From JBKJTP01 sp046590195 (lineage in GTDB: Bacteria > Bacteroidota > Ignavibacteria > Palsa-1295): 5,836 nt of DNA. Position numbers and translations under genes: made by a program. Below, one piece after another: positions 1 through 5,488 of this stretch. The notes beneath the pieces are model-generated. The model saw only the letters and a list, made by a program, of their open reading frames with translations. It searched no databases and was not told where the DNA came from. The DNA is taken from positions 1 to 5,836 of the forward strand of contig JBKJTP010000275.1 in assembly GCA_046590195.1 (NCBI GenBank), read 5' to 3'. The stretch's first letter is position 1, and the number at the start of each line of letters is the position of its first letter.

Positions 1-65
1 GCGCTGAAGGCAGTCGTGAGGACGATGCTAGCAAGTACTGCTATGAGAGCTAGGGACTTTCTCAT
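1..65 (-). CDS. N-terminus of an exported protein (partial, cut by left edge)
   Basis: Read on the minus strand, an ATG at 65-63 opens a frame that stays open to the window edge (21 full codons plus two bases). It begins MRKSLALIAVLASIVLTTAF and continues Ser-Ala. This is a classic Sec signal peptide: Arg2-Lys3, a hydrophobic core at residues 5-18, then an A19-F20-S21/A22 stretch that suits signal peptidase I. There is no lipobox Cys in the visible part, so a secreted or outer-membrane protein is likelier than a lipoprotein. No good Shine-Dalgarno lies just upstream. It is transcribed divergently from the lipoprotein gene at 362. The mature domain is outside the window, so its function cannot be told. 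The call rests only on the signal-peptide character of a short frame. Confidence 0.6.
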   Translation of the reverse strand, partial: MRKSLALIAVLASIVLTTAFS

Positions 66-201
66 GTTGCACACTGGGAATGTGATGGACTACTGAAGAC
101 TAGAGGAGCAACACAAGAGCACGCGGAAAGTTACGTTATGATGCGGACTTTTCGGTGAGCAAGTATTCATCCATCTTGCTCTCTACTCTAGCTCATTTTC
201 G

Positions 202-220
202 TGTTGCAAATAGTGTAACA
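202..220. promoter_or_regulatory. Imperfect inverted repeat, possible operator
   Basis: TGTTGCA, five bases, then TGTAACA: the 7-base arms match as an inverted repeat except for one position. It lies between the divergent genes starting at 65 (minus) and 362 (plus). The half-site TGTAACA recurs at 248-254, 34 bases further on. The layout, two half-sites with a short spacer, resembles dimeric regulators such as the CRP/FNR superfamily. That family assignment is inference only. Confidence 0.35.
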
Positions 221-236
221 GATGAGACTTGGTTCA

Positions 237-256
237 GTTGTTGAAAATGTAACAAC
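237..256. promoter_or_regulatory. Inverted repeat GTTGTT-N8-AACAAC, possible operator
   Basis: Perfect 6-base arms (237-242 and 251-256) are separated by eight bases. The right arm overlaps the second TGTAACA half-site (248-254) shared with the repeat at 202-220. It could be a protein-binding site. As RNA it would form only a weak A/U-rich hairpin, and no T-run follows, so a terminator is unlikely. Confidence 0.3.
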
Positions 257-282
257 ATGTGACGAGCCGTCGTAGGAATAGG

Positions 283-295
283 ATGAGCGGCTCAT
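283..295. promoter_or_regulatory. Perfect 13-bp palindrome ATGAGC-G-GCTCAT, possible operator
   Basis: ATGAGC (283-288) and GCTCAT (290-295) are exact reverse complements around one central base. The palindrome sits where a -35 element would be expected for the TATAAT box at 313-318, a good place for a regulator acting on the lipoprotein promoter. No canonical -35 sequence is seen there. The regulator is unknown. Confidence 0.35.
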
Positions 296-312
296 GATGA
301 TGATTGACTGTA

Positions 313-318
313 TATAAT
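313..318 (+). promoter_or_regulatory. -10-like box TATAAT for the lipoprotein gene
   Basis: A consensus TATAAT stands 43 bases before the ATG at 362. Transcription would start near 325, leaving a short leader that contains the ribosome binding site at 345-360. No convincing -35 box stands at the usual distance; the palindrome at 283-295 occupies that region. The Bacteroidota-type -7 motif (TAnnTTTG) is not matched. Confidence 0.4.
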
Positions 319-344
319 GACGTGGCTGATGCAAGAGCCGCAGC

Positions 345-360
345 GAGGTAGTGAGGTAGT
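345..360 (+). promoter_or_regulatory. Duplicated Shine-Dalgarno, GAGGTAGT twice in tandem
   Basis: Two exact tandem copies of GAGGTAGT (345-352 and 353-360) end one base before the ATG at 362. The downstream GAGG (353-356) has the usual spacing of five bases to that ATG. This fixes 362 as the start, rather than the in-frame ATG at 317, which overlaps the -10-like box and would lie upstream of the likely transcript start. Confidence 0.6.
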
Positions 361-361
361 T

Positions 362-595
362 ATGAAGAGCACATTTACAAAGTATTTTGGAGCAGTGATG
401 CTGGTGGTGTCGATCGGCTGGATAGCTGGCTGCGACACCCCCGAGGAGAAGAAGTCGGTCTTCCAGAAGGCGTACTCGACCGAGAGCGATAGCGCGCGTC
501 CGACCGACAAGAGCAAATCCGACGGTAAGACCGATGAGAAGATCGAGTCGAATAAGCCAAGGGCGTTCTCGATCCGCGACCGCGTCGACATTTAA
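362..595 (+). CDS. Small lipoprotein of unknown function
   Basis: The gene encodes 77 residues. The N-terminus MKSTFTKYFG is followed by a hydrophobic stretch and a lipobox I21-A22-G23-C24, so the product should be cut before Cys24, lipidated and anchored in the envelope. The mature chain is only 54 residues, very hydrophilic and rich in Lys, Asp, Glu and Ser, with no cysteine beyond the lipidated one. It is probably disordered and no known domain is recognised. The start is chosen from the strong duplicated ribosome binding site and the signal peptide; the upstream ATG at 317 would add 15 residues ahead of the signal. It precedes asnB by 74 bases. A weak hairpin there (AGCTT/AAGCT, 614-628) is not a convincing terminator. 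The lipoprotein call is well supported; its function is unknown. Confidence 0.75.
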   Translation: MKSTFTKYFGAVMLVVSIGWIAGCDTPEEKKSVFQKAYSTESDSARPTDKSKSDGKTDEKIESNKPRAFSIRDRVDI

Positions 596-655
596 GTAGA
601 AGCGCGTTAGTCTAGCTTTACTTAAGCTTTCCAGCCTGAAATGCGCTAATCTGCG

Positions 656-661
656 TAGATT
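656..661 (+). promoter_or_regulatory. Candidate -10/-7 element just upstream of asnB
   Basis: TAGATT fits the loose TAnnnT -10 pattern. The longer stretch TAGATTCG (656-663) differs from the Bacteroidota -7 consensus TAnnTTTG at one base. Only eight bases separate TAGATT from the ATG at 670, and no Shine-Dalgarno lies between, so a transcript from here would have almost no leader. No clear upstream -33/-35 element was found, so this is tentative. Confidence 0.25.
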
Positions 662-669
662 CGTGCATT

Positions 670-2508
670 ATGTGCGGAATAGCAGGCATCATCTCATTAG
701 ACGGATCACCTCTCGACGACCGAACCCTTGCGTCCGTCGAGAAGATGACCTCCCTGCTCGCCCATCGCGGACCCGACGACAGCGGTGTCCACGTATCCCC
801 ATCGCGGCTCTGCGCATTCGGTCATCGTCGTCTTTCGATCATCGATCTCTCGAAGCACGCACATCAGCCATACCAGCTCGGCACTTCATCGCTCGTCTTC
901 AATGGCGAGATCCTGAACTACGAAGAACTCTCGAAGAGATATTACGCTGAGAGCGAGAGCTCGGACACTGTCGTGCTAGCAAAACTCCTTTGTGATAAGG
1001 GCTTATCGATCTTGCCAGAGCTTCGCGGGTTCTTCGCATTCGCTTCATGGAATGAAGAGAAGAGAGAACTTCTGATCGCGCGTGATGCGCTAGGAAAGAA
1101 ACCTTTCTATTATTCAGTTACGAATGGCAGGCTGATCTTCGCATCGGAGTTACGGCCGATCGTTGCAAGTGGACTTGTCCCGTTTAGGATCGACAAAGAG
1201 GCGCTGCATCTTTATCTCACGTATTACTCTGTTCCTACGCCGCACTCGATCGTTGCGAATGTGAAGACGCTGCAGCCCGGACATTCGATCACAGTTAAGC
1301 GAGGCGAGATCTCACTGGAAGAATGGTGGAGATTGCCAATGCATGAACCGATCAATGCACCACATAGCGAGATCGTGTCTGAGCTTCGGGTGAGATTCTT
1401 TATGTCGGTCAGCTCGCGATTGATCTCCGATGCTCCACTCGGCATCTTCCACTCGGGCGGACTCGATTCGAATGCAGTGCTCGCTGCAGCGAGCTCGATC
1501 AGCTCATCGAAGCTCTCAACATTCAACGTTCGCTTCGGCAAACGAGACAACGATGAATCTTCAGTAGCACGCGCCTCGGCCGATCATTTTGGCGCAGCAC
1601 ACACAGAGCTCGCGATAGAAGAGGCTGATGTGAAGAAGCATCTAAATGGCTTCTTCTATCGAATGGATTCGCCGACTGGCGATGGGTTGAACACGTACCT
1701 CGTCAGCCAGGCGGTATGCGCGCTTCGACCAGATATCAAGGTGGTGCTCTCAGGCGTCGGCGGCGATGAGTTATTTGTGGGATACAAGAAGGTGCGGATG
1801 CTGGCAAAAATTCGTAACCTAATGAGGCTCACGAAGCGCGGAGGGCTAAGCACTACTTCTTCGTGGACGACTTCGCAACTGCAAAACATGATGCATACCG
1901 TGCGGCATCCGCTGGAGATGCGAAACCTGTTCACAGTCAGCGAACGGCTCGCCATGATCGGTGAGCGCTCGGCGATGGAAGACGCAGTGATCGATCGGAT
2001 CAAGAATGTCGATAGACGCATCATCCAGCAATTGCTTCGACTCGATATCGAGAATTATCTCCCGCATACATTGCTGCGCGATCTCGATGTGATGACGATG
2101 GCACATCAGCAGGAAGCCCGCGCACCGTTCCTCGATCGTGAGCTTGTGGAATACGCATGGCAGATACCGCTGAAGGAGAAACTGCTGGGAAGACCAAAGC
2201 AGCTCATCATCGAGATGCTTGGCGGTGCATTGCCGGATGCTGTTTTGCAGAAAAGGAAGACTGGCTTTGAATTGCCAGTAGGACAATGGCTGCATTCCGG
2301 CTTCTTGAAACCGATCCTCAATGACCTCGGAACCGGAGAGTTGCAATTGATCAAGGACGGTCTATTGAAGAAGGCAGCTGTACGGGAGGTAGCAAATGAT
2401 TTTATTGCTGGAAGAACACATTACATGAAGCCCTGGTCGATCATCGCACTTGAGTATTGGTACCGCTCGTTCGCAAACGGACAGAGCTACGAGGAGTGGA
2501 CCACATGA
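670..2508 (+). CDS. asnB: Glutamine-hydrolysing asparagine synthase (AsnB family)
   Basis: The 612-residue length is normal for the family. The N-terminal class-II glutamine amidotransferase domain (about 1-210) begins MCGIAG; Cys2 becomes the N-terminal nucleophile after Met removal, which fixes the start. Further family motifs are R33-G-P-D36, H52-R-R-L-S-I-I-D-L60 and F77-N-G-E-I-L-N-Y84. The C-terminal synthase domain carries the ATP PP-loop S262-G-G-L-D-S267, the S361-G-V-G-G-D-E-L-F369 motif, M-A-H-Q-Q-E-A-R-A-P-F-L-D ending at Asp489, and K530-T-G-F-E-L-P-V-G-Q-W-L541. All key motifs are intact, so the enzyme should be active: glutamine plus an ATP-activated carboxylate gives an amide. 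Classic AsnB makes asparagine from aspartate. Many paralogues in polysaccharide clusters are thought to amidate sugars or other substrates, and coupling to a glycosyltransferase makes that plausible here. The family is certain; the substrate is not. Confidence 0.95.
   Translation: MCGIAGIISLDGSPLDDRTLASVEKMTSLLAHRGPDDSGVHVSPSRLCAFGHRRLSIIDLSKHAHQPYQLGTSSLVFNGEILNYEELSKRYYAESESSDTVVLAKLLCDKGLSILPELRGFFAFASWNEEKRELLIARDALGKKPFYYSVTNGRLIFASELRPIVASGLVPFRIDKEALHLYLTYYSVPTPHSIVANVKTLQPGHSITVKRGEISLEEWWRLPMHEPINAPHSEIVSELRVRFFMSVSSRLISDAPLGIFHSGGLDSNAVLAAASSISSSKLSTFNVRFGKRDNDESSVARASADHFGAAHTELAIEEADVKKHLNGFFYRMDSPTGDGLNTYLVSQAVCALRPDIKVVLSGVGGDELFVGYKKVRMLAKIRNLMRLTKRGGLSTTSSWTTSQLQNMMHTVRHPLEMRNLFTVSERLAMIGERSAMEDAVIDRIKNVDRRIIQQLLRLDIENYLPHTLLRDLDVMTMAHQQEARAPFLDRELVEYAWQIPLKEKLLGRPKQLIIEMLGGALPDAVLQKRKTGFELPVGQWLHSGFLKPILNDLGTGELQLIKDGLLKKAAVREVANDFIAGRTHYMKPWSIIALEYWYRSFANGQSYEEWTT
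2491..2496 (+). promoter_or_regulatory. Ribosome binding site GAGGAG inside asnB, for the glycosyltransferase
   Basis: GAGGAG lies eight bases before the ATG at 2505, within the last codons of asnB. It selects that ATG over the in-frame one at 2457, which would add 16 residues lacking any family character ahead of MRIGIASLG. Confidence 0.7.
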
Positions 2509-3701
2509 GGATCGGCATAGCGAGTCTTGGCAGACTCAGTGATGACACCGGCGGGCGCAATTACATCGAGAATCTCATTCGCTTCCTGCCGGAAGCAAAT
2601 GAGAAAGCTCACGAGTTCACGCTTTTCGTGAGCGAAGGTGAAAGCGAACCGCTGTACGCTAGCGCGAAGAAAGCGGGCATTGTGATCGTTGAGATCCCGA
2701 ATACGAAACGCACACCGCTGCATAAGGTGATCGGCGAGCAGATCTATCTCCCTTCATACATCCGCAAGACCAAGCAGGATGTGATGTATTTTCCCGGCAA
2801 CTTTGCCGCGGTCCGTTGTCCTGTGCCGTATGTCCTGAACATACGTGCTGTTGCACATTATTATGGTTCGAAGTATGGTGTGAACCTGCCGCGCCGCATC
2901 ATTCGAAAGCTGCTGATGCCACCTTCTGCGAAACACGCAGTGGCGATCATTACGCCAAGCGAAGATATCAAGCGAGACGTGTTTCGCTTCACAAAGGTAA
3001 GTTCAGAGAAGATCACCGTCATTCATCATGGCGTGGATGTATCACTGTTCTCACCAAGACACAAGCAGGAATCGATCGGCCTTGATATCCTGAGCAAACA
3101 CTCGCTCACGTCCGAGATGTATCTGCTGTATGTCTCAGCATTGTGGCGATATAAAAATCAGGATAAGCTCATTCGCGCATTTGCAAAAGCCGATCTACCG
3201 AAAGAGATGAAACTGGTGCTTGCTGGCAAAGGGACCGGTACGAGCGACGCATACATCAATGAGCTGAAAGCATTGCCGAAGCAACTCGGTATCGAAGCCA
3301 GAGTCGTCTTCACAGGCGCGATCGAGCAGAAGGATCTGAAGTACCTCTACGCTCATGCGAATGCATTGGTCTTCCCTTCCAGTTACGAGAGCTTTGGTAA
3401 TCCGCTCTTCGAGGCCTGGGCGTCGCAGATCCCGGTCGCAGCAGCGAATGTCCATAGCTTTCCGGAGATAGTTGCCGACACTGGACTACTCTTTTCTCCC
3501 GAAAACGAGCGCGATATGATCAAGGCGCTCGAGCTCATCGTTCATGACCAGCCACTCCGTGAGAGATTGATCCGCTTAGGGGCAAACAGAGCGGCTGAAT
3601 TCACCTGGCAGAAATGCCTGAGGCGAACGCTATCGCTCATCGAGAGTGTTAGTGAGCCAAGCGCCAGTTCAAGCCGTAGCCGGTACGGCGACCGCCCGTA
3701 A
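2505..3701 (+). CDS. Glycosyltransferase, GT4-type (GT-B fold)
   Basis: The 398-residue product should transfer a sugar from a nucleotide-activated donor to an acceptor in the cytoplasm or at the inner membrane face. The start MRIGIASLGRL has the usual first beta strand, followed by T-G-G near residue 14, which fits the acceptor/phosphate loop of GT-B enzymes. The C-terminal donor domain shows I173-H-H-G-V-D178, the basic pair R215 and K217 in S211-A-L-W-R-Y-K-N, and the EX7E motif E295-SFGNPLF-E303. These are hallmarks of retaining GT4 enzymes. The last 15-20 residues are Ser/Arg-rich and look unstructured. The ATG overlaps the asnB stop as ATGA, so translation is probably coupled to asnB. 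No membrane helix is evident. The sugar and acceptor cannot be inferred; surface polysaccharide or O-antigen assembly is the likeliest setting. Confidence 0.92.
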   Translation: MRIGIASLGRLSDDTGGRNYIENLIRFLPEANEKAHEFTLFVSEGESEPLYASAKKAGIVIVEIPNTKRTPLHKVIGEQIYLPSYIRKTKQDVMYFPGNFAAVRCPVPYVLNIRAVAHYYGSKYGVNLPRRIIRKLLMPPSAKHAVAIITPSEDIKRDVFRFTKVSSEKITVIHHGVDVSLFSPRHKQESIGLDILSKHSLTSEMYLLYVSALWRYKNQDKLIRAFAKADLPKEMKLVLAGKGTGTSDAYINELKALPKQLGIEARVVFTGAIEQKDLKYLYAHANALVFPSSYESFGNPLFEAWASQIPVAAANVHSFPEIVADTGLLFSPENERDMIKALELIVHDQPLRERLIRLGANRAAEFTWQKCLRRTLSLIESVSEPSASSSRSRYGDRP

Positions 3702-3790
3702 GTTCTTGAGACGTAAGTAGATACAGGCCCTGTTCAAGCCACACTGCTTATGCATTCCTCAGCCTTGTCGATCCAACCATTTTCTTCGGT

Positions 3791-4114
3791 ATGACTAAAG
3801 CCGACATAGTAAACCGCGTCGCAAATGCGACCGGCGTGACCAAGCTAGAGACCGAGATCCTTGTCGAAGGTTTCTTCAAGACCATCGCTTCCGCGCTGGC
3901 TTCTGGCGAGCACATCGAGATCCGTGGCTTCGGAACATTCAAGACCAAGAAGCGTAAGTCGCGCATGGCTCGCAACCCACGCACCGGCGAGCAGGTCGTC
4001 CTCGATGAGCACTTCGTCCCCACCTTCAAAGCGTCGCGCGAACTCCGTTCGCTGATCGACGAACATCAGAAGGCTGTCGAGACTACTGAGCCAGCTGAGA
4101 AGTCTGAAGCGTAA
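3791..4114 (+). CDS. HU/IHF-family DNA-binding protein
   Basis: The 107-residue product starts MTKADIVNRVANATG, the typical helical dimerisation region. It then has G46-F-G-T-F50 and the DNA-binding beta-arm around R58-M-A-R-N-P-R-T-G-E67, with the intercalating Pro63, and ends the core with F79-K-A-S82. The family normally has 90-99 residues; this one has an extra C-terminal tail of about 13 residues rich in Glu, Ala and Thr. It should act as a dimer that bends DNA and helps organise the nucleoid. HU and IHF subunits cannot be told apart with confidence here. No Shine-Dalgarno precedes the ATG (upstream bases are TTCTTCGGT). It lies 89 bases after the glycosyltransferase with no clear terminator between, and 24 bases before the next gene. 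Confidence 0.93.
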   Translation: MTKADIVNRVANATGVTKLETEILVEGFFKTIASALASGEHIEIRGFGTFKTKKRKSRMARNPRTGEQVVLDEHFVPTFKASRELRSLIDEHQKAVETTEPAEKSEA

Positions 4115-4138
4115 TCTAGTTTTATCCTCTCTCCTCCC

Positions 4139-5062
4139 GTGACCGAAGAATCGATCCCGAACCAAGCTACGCCCGATCCGTCTGCGCCAACTGGGGCTAC
4201 CTCATGCCCAAGTTGCGGCGTTAGTATTGACCACGTGAACGTATGCCCGAATTGCGGCACATTGCTGAACTCGCGAGCAGATGCACCGAACGATGCTAAT
4301 GAGTTGAAGCCTGCTGATCAGCAATTGCTCGAGCGTTTTGAACGAGAGCCGAGCACACTTCCACCTGCAGCACCGTATCACGTTACGATCGGTATTCTGC
4401 TTGGCGTTGTGCTCGTTGCGATGGCGATGTTCCTGCTGACGCAGAAAGAAGAGAAGTTCGCTGAAGGCAAGACGACCGCCGCACATGGCGAGCATCACGA
4501 AGGCGATGGACACGATCATGGCGTGACCTCGCCGGAAGACTCGATCCAGATGATGAAACAGATGGAGATCCTCAATGGACGCATTGACTCCATCCAGCAT
4601 TATCTCGATGCTCACCCGACTGACGACACCGCTCGTATCAATCTTGCAACAGCACTGAGTATCAAAGGCGATTATCCACGCGCCAAGACGATCTACGAAA
4701 CACATCTTGCGAAGTATCCGAATGATGCAGACGTGCGCGTCGATTATGCATCTGTCGTGATCGAGACGACGAACGATCCAAAAGCTGGCATGGCGGAGCT
4801 CGAGAAAGCGATCAAGATCGATCCAAAGAATGCAAAGGCGTTATTCAATGCAGGCATCCTAGCATTGCAATTGCAGGAAGATCACAACGCAGGCTTTGCG
4901 AAGTCGCGTGACTTCCTCAAGCGAGCAAAGGCAGCATCACTCAAAGACAACCCGACGTTCGCAGGACAGATCGACATGCTGCTCGACGAGATGGATAAGA
5001 AGCAAGCCGACATCAAGGTCAAGAAAGACAGCATCGAGAAGGCCGAAGCGAAGAAGTACTAG
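4139..5062 (+). CDS. Membrane protein: zinc ribbon, one TM helix, His-rich stretch, TPR repeats
   Basis: The 307-residue product starts with GTG; no ATG exists in frame before residue 138, and the zinc ribbon requires the early start. Parts in order: a Pro/Ser/Thr-rich N-terminus; a compact zinc ribbon C23-P-S-C26 ... C36-P-N-C39-G; a charged linker; one transmembrane helix at about 82-100; a His-rich segment H116-G-E-H-H-E-G-D-G-H-D-H-G128 that could bind metal; and about three TPR-like repeats between roughly 160 and 265 with A-x-x-L-x-x-x-G-D-Y and A-I-K-I-D-P-K-N signatures. The Lys-rich C-terminus may be a coiled coil. With the zinc ribbon in the cytoplasm, the His-rich and TPR parts would face the periplasm. 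The gene follows HU by 24 bases and is probably cotranscribed. There is no Shine-Dalgarno; the upstream bases are pyrimidine-rich. The exact role is unknown; a protein-assembly scaffold is possible. Confidence 0.85.
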   Translation: MTEESIPNQATPDPSAPTGATSCPSCGVSIDHVNVCPNCGTLLNSRADAPNDANELKPADQQLLERFEREPSTLPPAAPYHVTIGILLGVVLVAMAMFLLTQKEEKFAEGKTTAAHGEHHEGDGHDHGVTSPEDSIQMMKQMEILNGRIDSIQHYLDAHPTDDTARINLATALSIKGDYPRAKTIYETHLAKYPNDADVRVDYASVVIETTNDPKAGMAELEKAIKIDPKNAKALFNAGILALQLQEDHNAGFAKSRDFLKRAKAASLKDNPTFAGQIDMLLDEMDKKQADIKVKKDSIEKAEAKKY

Positions 5063-5070
5063 TCCATCGA

Positions 5071-5085
5071 CTGCGGAAACCGCGG
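5071..5085 (+). terminator. Hairpin just after the TPR gene, weak terminator candidate
   Basis: CTGCGG-AAA-CCGCGG forms a six-pair stem (one G-U) with a three-base loop, starting eight bases after the stop codon at 5060-5062. The bases that follow are GCTTCCCCCC instead of a T-run, so it is a poor intrinsic terminator. It may instead protect the mRNA end or act with Rho. Confidence 0.3.
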
Positions 5086-5095
5086 GCTTCCCCCC

Positions 5096-5243
5096 GTAGC
5101 AGCGCGGTCCCCGCGCTTGGTCGTGACGACCTGACGGCTTGAGCCTACGGAAGAGCGTCTGAAGGCTGGGATGCCTTTATCAGCCTCCACACCAACCGCA
5201 ATCGCTCGACGGTTGCCACCAGGCGCGGGACCCGCGCCGCTAC
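5096..5243. repeat. REPIN-like element: two inverted GTAG-hairpin arms
   Basis: The left arm (5096-5120, plus strand) and right arm (5219-5243, read on the minus strand) match at 21 of 25 positions and point toward each other. Each begins GTAGC, then a 7-bp GC-rich stem with a three-base loop: AGCGCGG-TCC-CCGCGCT on the left, GGCGCGG-GTC-CCGCGCC on the right. The outermost pair is A-T in one arm and G-C in the other, a compensated change; the other two differences fall in the loop. Next to the left hairpin is a second one, GGTCG-TGA-CGACC (5119-5131). Between the arms, smaller hairpins can form at 5133-5159, 5163-5186 and 5193-5215. A 5' GTAG followed by a palindrome is the known hallmark of REP sequences, and two REPs in inverted order form a REPIN, moved by RAYT transposases. 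No RAYT gene is in the window. A structured RNA is the alternative. Confidence 0.6.
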
Positions 5244-5252
5244 AAAGAAGGG

Positions 5253-5336
5253 TCTGCCAGGTCGGCCGGAAACTACTTCCCCGAGCCATTGTTTGAAGTG
5301 CGTCCGCTCGTTTGCGGCTGCCGGCAACTCGGCAGA
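5253..5336 (+). other. Hairpin-rich leader upstream of the bS22-like gene
   Basis: This covers most of the non-coding stretch between the REPIN-like element and the gene at 5372. A clear hairpin CTGCCG-GCAACT-CGGCAG spans 5318-5335, preceded by a small one, CCGC/GCGG (5304-5317). TCTGCC at 5253-5258 is also an exact complement of GGCAGA at 5331-5336, so it could compete with the hairpin at 5318-5335. This could be a regulatory leader or another part of the repeat. No promoter elements are obvious. A six-base match with such sequence composition may be chance. Confidence 0.3.
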
Positions 5337-5371
5337 AACAAGAATTATCCACCATTACGTAACAGGTACCC

Positions 5372-5467
5372 ATGCCAAGCGGAAAGAAGCGTAAGCGCCA
5401 TAAAATGGCCACCCATAAGAGAAAGAAGCGTCTTCGTAAGAATCGCCATAAGAAGCGCGTCCGCTAG
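5372..5467 (+). CDS. AURKAIP1/COX24-domain mini-protein (bS22/mS38-like ribosomal protein)
   Basis: The 31-residue product begins MPSGKKRKRHKMATHKRKKR and ends in KKRVR. Eighteen residues are Lys or Arg and three are His; there are no acidic residues. From memory it is nearly identical to the tiny AURKAIP1/COX24-domain proteins annotated across Bacteroidota, which belong with actinobacterial bS22 and mitochondrial mS38 (yeast Cox24), small-subunit ribosomal proteins that sit in rRNA. It should therefore bind 16S rRNA in the 30S subunit. It is easily missed by gene finders because of its length. The start is the first ATG, conserved in the family as MPSGK; a weak AGG lies about five bases ahead. 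It stands alone, with a structured leader upstream and a strong terminator 22 bases after the stop. Confidence 0.88.
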   Translation: MPSGKKRKRHKMATHKRKKRLRKNRHKKRVR

Positions 5468-5488
5468 TATCGGTCGTTAGCAGAAATT

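Noticed and set aside
317..361. Upstream in-frame ATG for the small lipoprotein
   Set aside because: It overlaps the TATAAT box, lacks an SD and would put 15 hydrophilic residues ahead of the signal peptide; the ATG at 362 has a strong SD.
614..630. AGCTT/AAGCT hairpin followed by TT after the first lipoprotein gene
   Set aside because: Five A/T-rich pairs and only two or three T residues after it are too weak to call a terminator.
1846..2346. Minus-strand open frame of 166 codons opposite asnB
   Set aside because: It is the antisense shadow of a well-supported enzyme gene and shows no recognisable domain.
2457..2504. Earlier in-frame ATG for the glycosyltransferase
   Set aside because: It lies deep in asnB without an SD and adds 16 residues that do not fit the family's N-terminal beta strand.
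3728..3745. TGTTCAAGCC looks like a tRNA T-loop (also AGTTCAAGCC at 3667)
   Set aside because: The T-stem does not pair in either place, there is no acceptor or D arm, and the second copy lies inside the glycosyltransferase gene.
3702..3790. ACAGGCCCTGT palindrome and nested CTTGA/TCAAG between glycosyltransferase and HU
   Set aside because: The pairs are short with a long loop and no T-run follows, so neither a terminator nor an operator can be supported.
5256..5290. CCAGGTCGGCCGGAA resembles the core of bacterial SRP RNA (ffs)
   Set aside because: The second strand of the conserved core (AGCAGCC after the GGAA loop) is missing and the flanks do not form the domain IV helix.
5059..5412. 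Minus-strand open frame of 117 codons across the gap after the TPR gene
   Set aside because: It runs through the inverted-repeat element and hairpins and overlaps the real mini-gene. The predicted protein is Arg/Gly/Ser-rich with no domain, as expected of GC-rich repeats.
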